Assembly (NCBI RefSeq): GCF_014212355.1
Contig: NZ_JACKXD010000003.1
Location: forward strand, 1-64,000
From: Halobellus ruber
Lineage (GTDB): Archaea; Halobacteriota; Halobacteria; Halobacteriales; Haloferacaceae
DNA: 64,000 bases
Reading direction: 5' to 3'
Position numbers and translations under genes: made by a program. The first letter of the stretch is position 1; the number at the start of each line of letters is the position of its first letter. Shown here piece after piece: positions 60,944 to 64,000 of this stretch. Under the pieces are notes generated by a model that was given only the letters and a program-made list of their open reading frames with translations, was not told where the DNA came from and did not search any database.

Positions 60944-61414
60944 ATGGGCCGGTACTTCGAGGACATCGACGCGGGCGAGACCCACGACCTCGGTTCCTAC
61001 ACCGCCGACCGCGAGGAACTGATCGAGTTCGCCCGCCGGTACGATCCCCAGCCGATCCACGTCGATCCCGACGCCGCAGCGCGGACGATGTTCGGCGGCC
61101 TCATCGCCAGCGGGTGGCACACGGCCGGATCGTGTATGGCGCTCCTGACCGAGGGGTTCCTCAACGGCACCGCGTCGGTGGGGTCGTTCGGGCTTGACGA
61201 ACTCCGGTGGCCGAGTCCGGTCCGTCCGGGCGACACCGTCTCCGCGTCGGTCGAGATCCCCGAGACCCACGCCTCCGGGAGCCGGGACGACCGGGGGTAC
61301 GTCGACATCGAACTCCACGCCGAGAACGGCGAGGGCGAGGAGGTGCTGTTCTGGGACTCGACGAACATCATCCTCACCCGCGCCGGCAGCGACAAGTGGC
61401 CGTTCGACGAGTAG
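60944..61414 (+). CDS. MaoC family dehydratase/hydratase
   Basis: A 156-residue hotdog-fold protein starting 1 bp after livF, so co-transcribed with the importer. It has MGRYFEDIDAGE, the hydratase motif RYDPQPIHVDPDAAA (Asp and His, about residues 30-44), GLIASGWHTAGSCM and SFGLDELRWPSPVRPGDTV. R-specific enoyl-CoA hydration is likely. It could also do a ring-opening hydration, since bacterial PaaZ has a MaoC-like half, but this is speculative. Confidence 0.88.
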   Translation: MGRYFEDIDAGETHDLGSYTADREELIEFARRYDPQPIHVDPDAAARTMFGGLIASGWHTAGSCMALLTEGFLNGTASVGSFGLDELRWPSPVRPGDTVSASVEIPETHASGSRDDRGYVDIELHAENGEGEEVLFWDSTNIILTRAGSDKWPFDE

Positions 61415-61417
61415 GCG

Positions 61418-61801
61418 CTACCCCGGCGCGTCGACGTAGATGTCGCCGTCTGCGACCTCACAGTCGAAGGTCGCGATCCGCTTGCCCGACACCGCGTGCT
61501 CGCCGGTCTCGAGGTCCCACTCCCAGAGGTGCCACGGGCAGGAGACGGTACACGCCGCCTCGTTCACGCCGCCGCGGGTCGAGGTCCAGGTGTCGTCGGC
61601 GTTGAGCTTCGCCTCGCCAGCCTTACACAGCGGGGCCTGCTGGTGGGCACACCGGTTCGAGATGGCGTAAAACTCCCCGTCGACGTTGAACACCGCGATC
61701 TCGATCCCGCCGACGTCGACCGCGATCCCGGAACCGGCGTCGATCGCCTCGGCCGTTGCGACTTTCACGAAGTCGTCGTCGCGTGCTGGGTGCGTGCTCA
61801 T
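61418..61801 (-). CDS. Rieske-type [2Fe-2S] ferredoxin
   Basis: A 127-residue soluble protein with ligands C51-x-H53 (NRCAHQQAPLC) and C88-x2-H91 (CPWHLWEWDL). An insertion of ~20 residues between the boxes carries TSTRGGVNEAA. It looks like the electron-transfer partner of a Rieske non-heme oxygenase, but no oxygenase is in the window. It converges on the MaoC gene with a 3-bp gap and follows the truncated amidohydrolase. Confidence 0.88.
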   Translation of the reverse strand: MSTHPARDDDFVKVATAEAIDAGSGIAVDVGGIEIAVFNVDGEFYAISNRCAHQQAPLCKAGEAKLNADDTWTSTRGGVNEAACTVSCPWHLWEWDLETGEHAVSGKRIATFDCEVADGDIYVDAPG

Positions 61802-61807
61802 TGTGGG

Positions 61808-62224
61808 TCAGACGTCGAGGATCTCCTCGGCGTTGCCGTGGAGGATGGCCTCTCTGGTGTCGTCGTCGAACGCCCGCGAGGTGTAGAACCACGTCGGCGG
61901 GTCGAGCGTCTGGTGGGGCCAGTCGCTGGAGTAGGTGAACAGCTGCTCGGCGTGGCTCAACTCCAGCATCGACTCGGCCTCGCCCGCGTTGCGGGGCATC
62001 GCAAAGGGCTGGGTACAGAGGTAGACGTTGTCGTCGAGGTACGCGCTGGGAGTCCGGTCGAGGTACTCCTCGCCGGCGGCGTGCTTCCGGGGGGTGATCT
62101 TCACGTCCTCGGGGTGCATCTCGTAGAACTCGTCCATCCGGTACCGGAGGAACGGCACCCACCAGTGGCCCGCCTCCTGGAACACCACGTTCAGGTCGGG
62201 GTACTCGTCGAAGACTCCGCGCAT
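61808..62224 (-). pseudogene. 5'-truncated amidohydrolase (ACMSD-like)
   Basis: 138 residues corresponding to the C-terminal part of an amidohydrolase of the 2-amino-3-carboxymuconate-semialdehyde decarboxylase superfamily: FDEYPDLNVVFQEAGHWWVP (metal His), then SSDWPHQT and the end GNAEEILDV. Family members are usually about 300-370 residues, so the N-terminal half with the first metal ligands is missing. Upstream in-frame codons (before 62224) do not continue the domain, and AT-rich DNA begins there. Probably a remnant, although a start at 62224 is available. Confidence 0.7.
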
Positions 62225-62528
62225 AAATCGTGTTGCCGGGGGAGTGTACGGCGTACGAGCACGGACCGGGAGTCGCGACTCGTTCGTATCTTCGGAATAT
62301 AATACGATAGTTATAAATAGAGTTGTATCGTTTTTGTTCGCTTTCTAGACGGTATAAATTGGTTAAGGAAAAATACCGGTTATAACTGATTTCTTACTAT
62401 TTGGCGCGCAGGCGACGGTCGATGGGTCGGGTCGGAGTCCGCCGGAGGGGCGGCCCCGCCGCAGCCGACAGCGTCCGTGTGCGGCCCCGGTCGGAGCGTT
62501 TTTTATCCACCCGTCGGGTTGCCACCGT
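62225..62528. other. AT-rich intergenic region
   Basis: About 304 bp. 62285-62400 is AT-rich with several TATA-like sequences (ATAATACGATAG, GTTATAAATAG, GGTATAAATTGG) and no gene. GTTTTTTATCC at 62498-62508 is a likely promoter, 26 nt before the ATG at 62529. The truncated amidohydrolase ends against this stretch, so it may mark a deletion breakpoint. Confidence 0.6.
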
Positions 62529-62981
62529 ATGATACTCGTCGCAGCGGCCCTGTGGCTGATGGCGTGGGGGTTCGTGGGAGTGTCGATCATCGTCGCGACG
62601 ACGTCCGGCGCGCCGGCGGGCGCGGTGGACGCCGTCGTCCAGGGCGTCGGGGAGTTCTACCTCACCGCGGTGGCGACGCTCCGGCAGTTCGCGCTGTCGA
62701 CGACGGTATCGCCACGGTGGGTCGACGTGGGGTACGCCGCGCTCGCGACGGTTCCGATCTTCATCCACCTGTTTCTCCTGTCGGGCGTGATCTCCGTTTA
62801 CACCGACGACGCCGCCGAATCGCCCGGGTTGGTGCTGCTTTTCACGCTCGGACTGCCGCTTTCCGTGGGGGCGCTGATCGGGTCGGCCGTCTTCTACCTC
62901 GGGGCACAGTTGCTCACGCTGTCGACCATCGGCGTCGGCGTCGTTCTGGTGCCGTTCGCGTACGCGTTCGTCCGTGCGTAG
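62529..62981 (+). CDS. Four-span membrane protein, unknown function
   Basis: A 150-residue protein with hydrophobic segments at about 3-22, 40-55 (weaker), 73-92 and 102-148, short charged loops and no signal peptide. It begins right after a good TATA box, so it is probably leaderless. It precedes a type IV pilus ATPase gene on the same strand. No family recognised. Confidence 0.6.
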   Translation: MILVAAALWLMAWGFVGVSIIVATTSGAPAGAVDAVVQGVGEFYLTAVATLRQFALSTTVSPRWVDVGYAALATVPIFIHLFLLSGVISVYTDDAAESPGLVLLFTLGLPLSVGALIGSAVFYLGAQLLTLSTIGVGVVLVPFAYAFVRA

Positions 62982-63097
62982 CCCTGCTACGCCGGGCGTC
63001 GGCGCCGTTAGGAACGGCCATCCGCCGGGACGCTCCGATTACGCTGTCTGATACCTCGCCGGAAGGCTTTTTCATCGAGGCGGGAGAGCGGGAAACG

Positions 63098-64000
63098 ATG
63101 GCAACCGACGACGACGCGCCCCCTTCCGGGGAGGGGGAGGGCGCGTCGGAGGGGGAGAGCGAGGCGGCGCCTGCTCTCGACGGAGCGGCAACCGAGCCAC
63201 CACCCGGAGACGGATCCGGAGCGGACGAGGGGGCCGAAGCCCCAGCGATCCGCGAGCCGGAGCAGGCGACCGACGGCCCAGCCGCGGAACCGGCGGACGC
63301 GGGACCGCGGGTTACGGTCGGCGAATACACCTGGGCGGACTTCCTCGCCGAGTACGGTGACGCAAGCGACATCGAGACCCTCTACCGCGGCTACGATCCG
63401 CGGAATCGCCGCGACGACGGCGAGTCCGGGCGATGGGACGACAGCGACGCGATCGAGATCCCGACCCCGACCCGCGCCGACTGGGCGGAGGTGGGGCTCG
63501 ATCCCGAGGCGTATCTCGACTTCCACCCCGCCGGCGCGGGGACGATCGTCGAGTCGGCGGCAACGACCGCGGCGCACGATCAGGCGGCGTTCGAGGCGTT
63601 CTGCGATCCCGCGACCACGCCCGTGGTCAAAGGCGAGTGGCTCTGGGAACACTACAAGCGGGAGTACTACTACGACGCGGACGGCTCGCGGCCCCGCAGA
63701 CCCGACGGCGAGATCGAGCGGTTCGACGCCGAGGCGGCACTGGGGTTCGACCCCGACGCGATCAAGGACGTGCTCGCACACGGCGCCACGCGGGCCGAGG
63801 AACTCGACGCGGTCGTCGACGAGCGGACGGTCGACGTCGACCCCGAGTTCGACGAGGACGCCTTCTTCACCGACGCCCGTGGCGCGACCACCGTCGTCAA
63901 CCGGTACGACCTCGAGAAGTCGGTCCCGCTCGCGAAGAAGAGCCACTTCCGGGAGGTCGAACGCTACTGGGTCAACGAGCCCCACGCGTTCGTGATCATC
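63098..64000 (+). CDS. Type IV pilus/secretion system ATPase, partial (runs off the window)
   Basis: Only the first 301 residues are visible. It has an acidic, disordered N-terminus (~70 residues), then a helical domain with VTVGEYTWADFLAEYG and KGEWLWEHYKREYYY. The end KKSHFREVERYWVNEPHAFVII is the conserved lead-in to the ATPase core of archaeal T2SS/T4P/T4SS-type (PilB/GspE/FlaI-like) secretion ATPases. The Walker motifs lie beyond the window. Probably powers an adhesion pilus, with membrane partner genes downstream. Confidence 0.75.
   Translation, partial: MATDDDAPPSGEGEGASEGESEAAPALDGAATEPPPGDGSGADEGAEAPAIREPEQATDGPAAEPADAGPRVTVGEYTWADFLAEYGDASDIETLYRGYDPRNRRDDGESGRWDDSDAIEIPTPTRADWAEVGLDPEAYLDFHPAGAGTIVESAATTAAHDQAAFEAFCDPATTPVVKGEWLWEHYKREYYYDADGSRPRRPDGEIERFDAEAALGFDPDAIKDVLAHGATRAEELDAVVDERTVDVDPEFDEDAFFTDARGATTVVNRYDLEKSVPLAKKSHFREVERYWVNEPHAFVII

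Overview
The window is a high-GC chromosome segment from a haloarchaeon (class Halobacteria). The evidence is: acidic Asp/Glu-rich proteins; archaeal information-processing genes (rpl44e, rps27e, aIF2-alpha, nop10, PAC2, SMC/ScpA, gatB, type IA topoisomerase); Tat-dependent lipoproteins; many TATA-like boxes only about 25-30 nt before the start codon, as expected for leaderless mRNAs; and haloarchaea-restricted families (DUF5790, HAH_0734, azf glucose-6-phosphate dehydrogenase). The genus cannot be fixed from sequence alone.

Layout. 0.1-9.2 kb: small membrane and zinc-finger proteins, tRNA-Arg(GCG), azf, an MptD-type pterin aldolase, pabC, a Rieske protein, initiator tRNA-Met and a GtrA/GT2 pair. 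9.6-12.1 kb: a large DUF2298 'YYY' membrane protein. 12.1-15.7 kb: the translation cluster rpl44e-rps27e-aIF2alpha-nop10-PAC2, then a PhzF-like gene. 16.2-28.3 kb: phosphoribosyltransferase, AEC transporter, MTA phosphorylase, smc-scpA, gatB and topA. 28.3-31.6 kb: an AT-richer, gene-poor island with palindromes and a lipoprotein gene broken by one in-frame stop. 31.6-36.4 kb: a HisG-like protein of unknown role, a coiled-coil protein, a double-hotdog thioesterase and an SDR. 36.5-41.2 kb: a UbiD operon with a second UbiD-like paralogue and a metallo-beta-lactamase-fold hydrolase. 41.3-62.2 kb: a catabolic region with acyl-CoA dehydrogenase, paaABCD (phenylacetyl-CoA epoxidase), a ferredoxin, 3-hydroxyacyl-CoA dehydrogenase, three enoyl-CoA hydratases, a frameshifted aldehyde dehydrogenase, a thiolase plus HMG-CoA-synthase-like/DUF35 fusion, an aromatic-acid-type CoA ligase, a complete Liv-type ABC importer, a MaoC hydratase and a Rieske ferredoxin. 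The window ends inside a type IV pilus/secretion ATPase.

How the genes may work together (inference): the Liv importer takes up an aromatic or branched acid, the ligase activates it to a CoA ester, PaaABCD epoxidises the ring with the 2Fe-2S ferredoxin as a possible electron donor, and the MaoC, enoyl-CoA hydratase, hydroxyacyl-CoA dehydrogenase and thiolase proteins carry out beta-oxidation-like steps. Recognisable PaaK, PaaE and PaaZ are not seen.

The most unusual signals are: five intergenic near-palindromes of 81-84 bp (one apparently inserted inside another repeat); degenerate duplications of the 3' ends of both tRNA genes; an HMG-CoA-synthase-like/DUF35 fusion that appears to lack the catalytic cysteine; a UbiD-like partner that appears to lack the catalytic glutamate motif; and a PaaD protein split into two genes. 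All functional calls come from reading the sequence; no database search was run.
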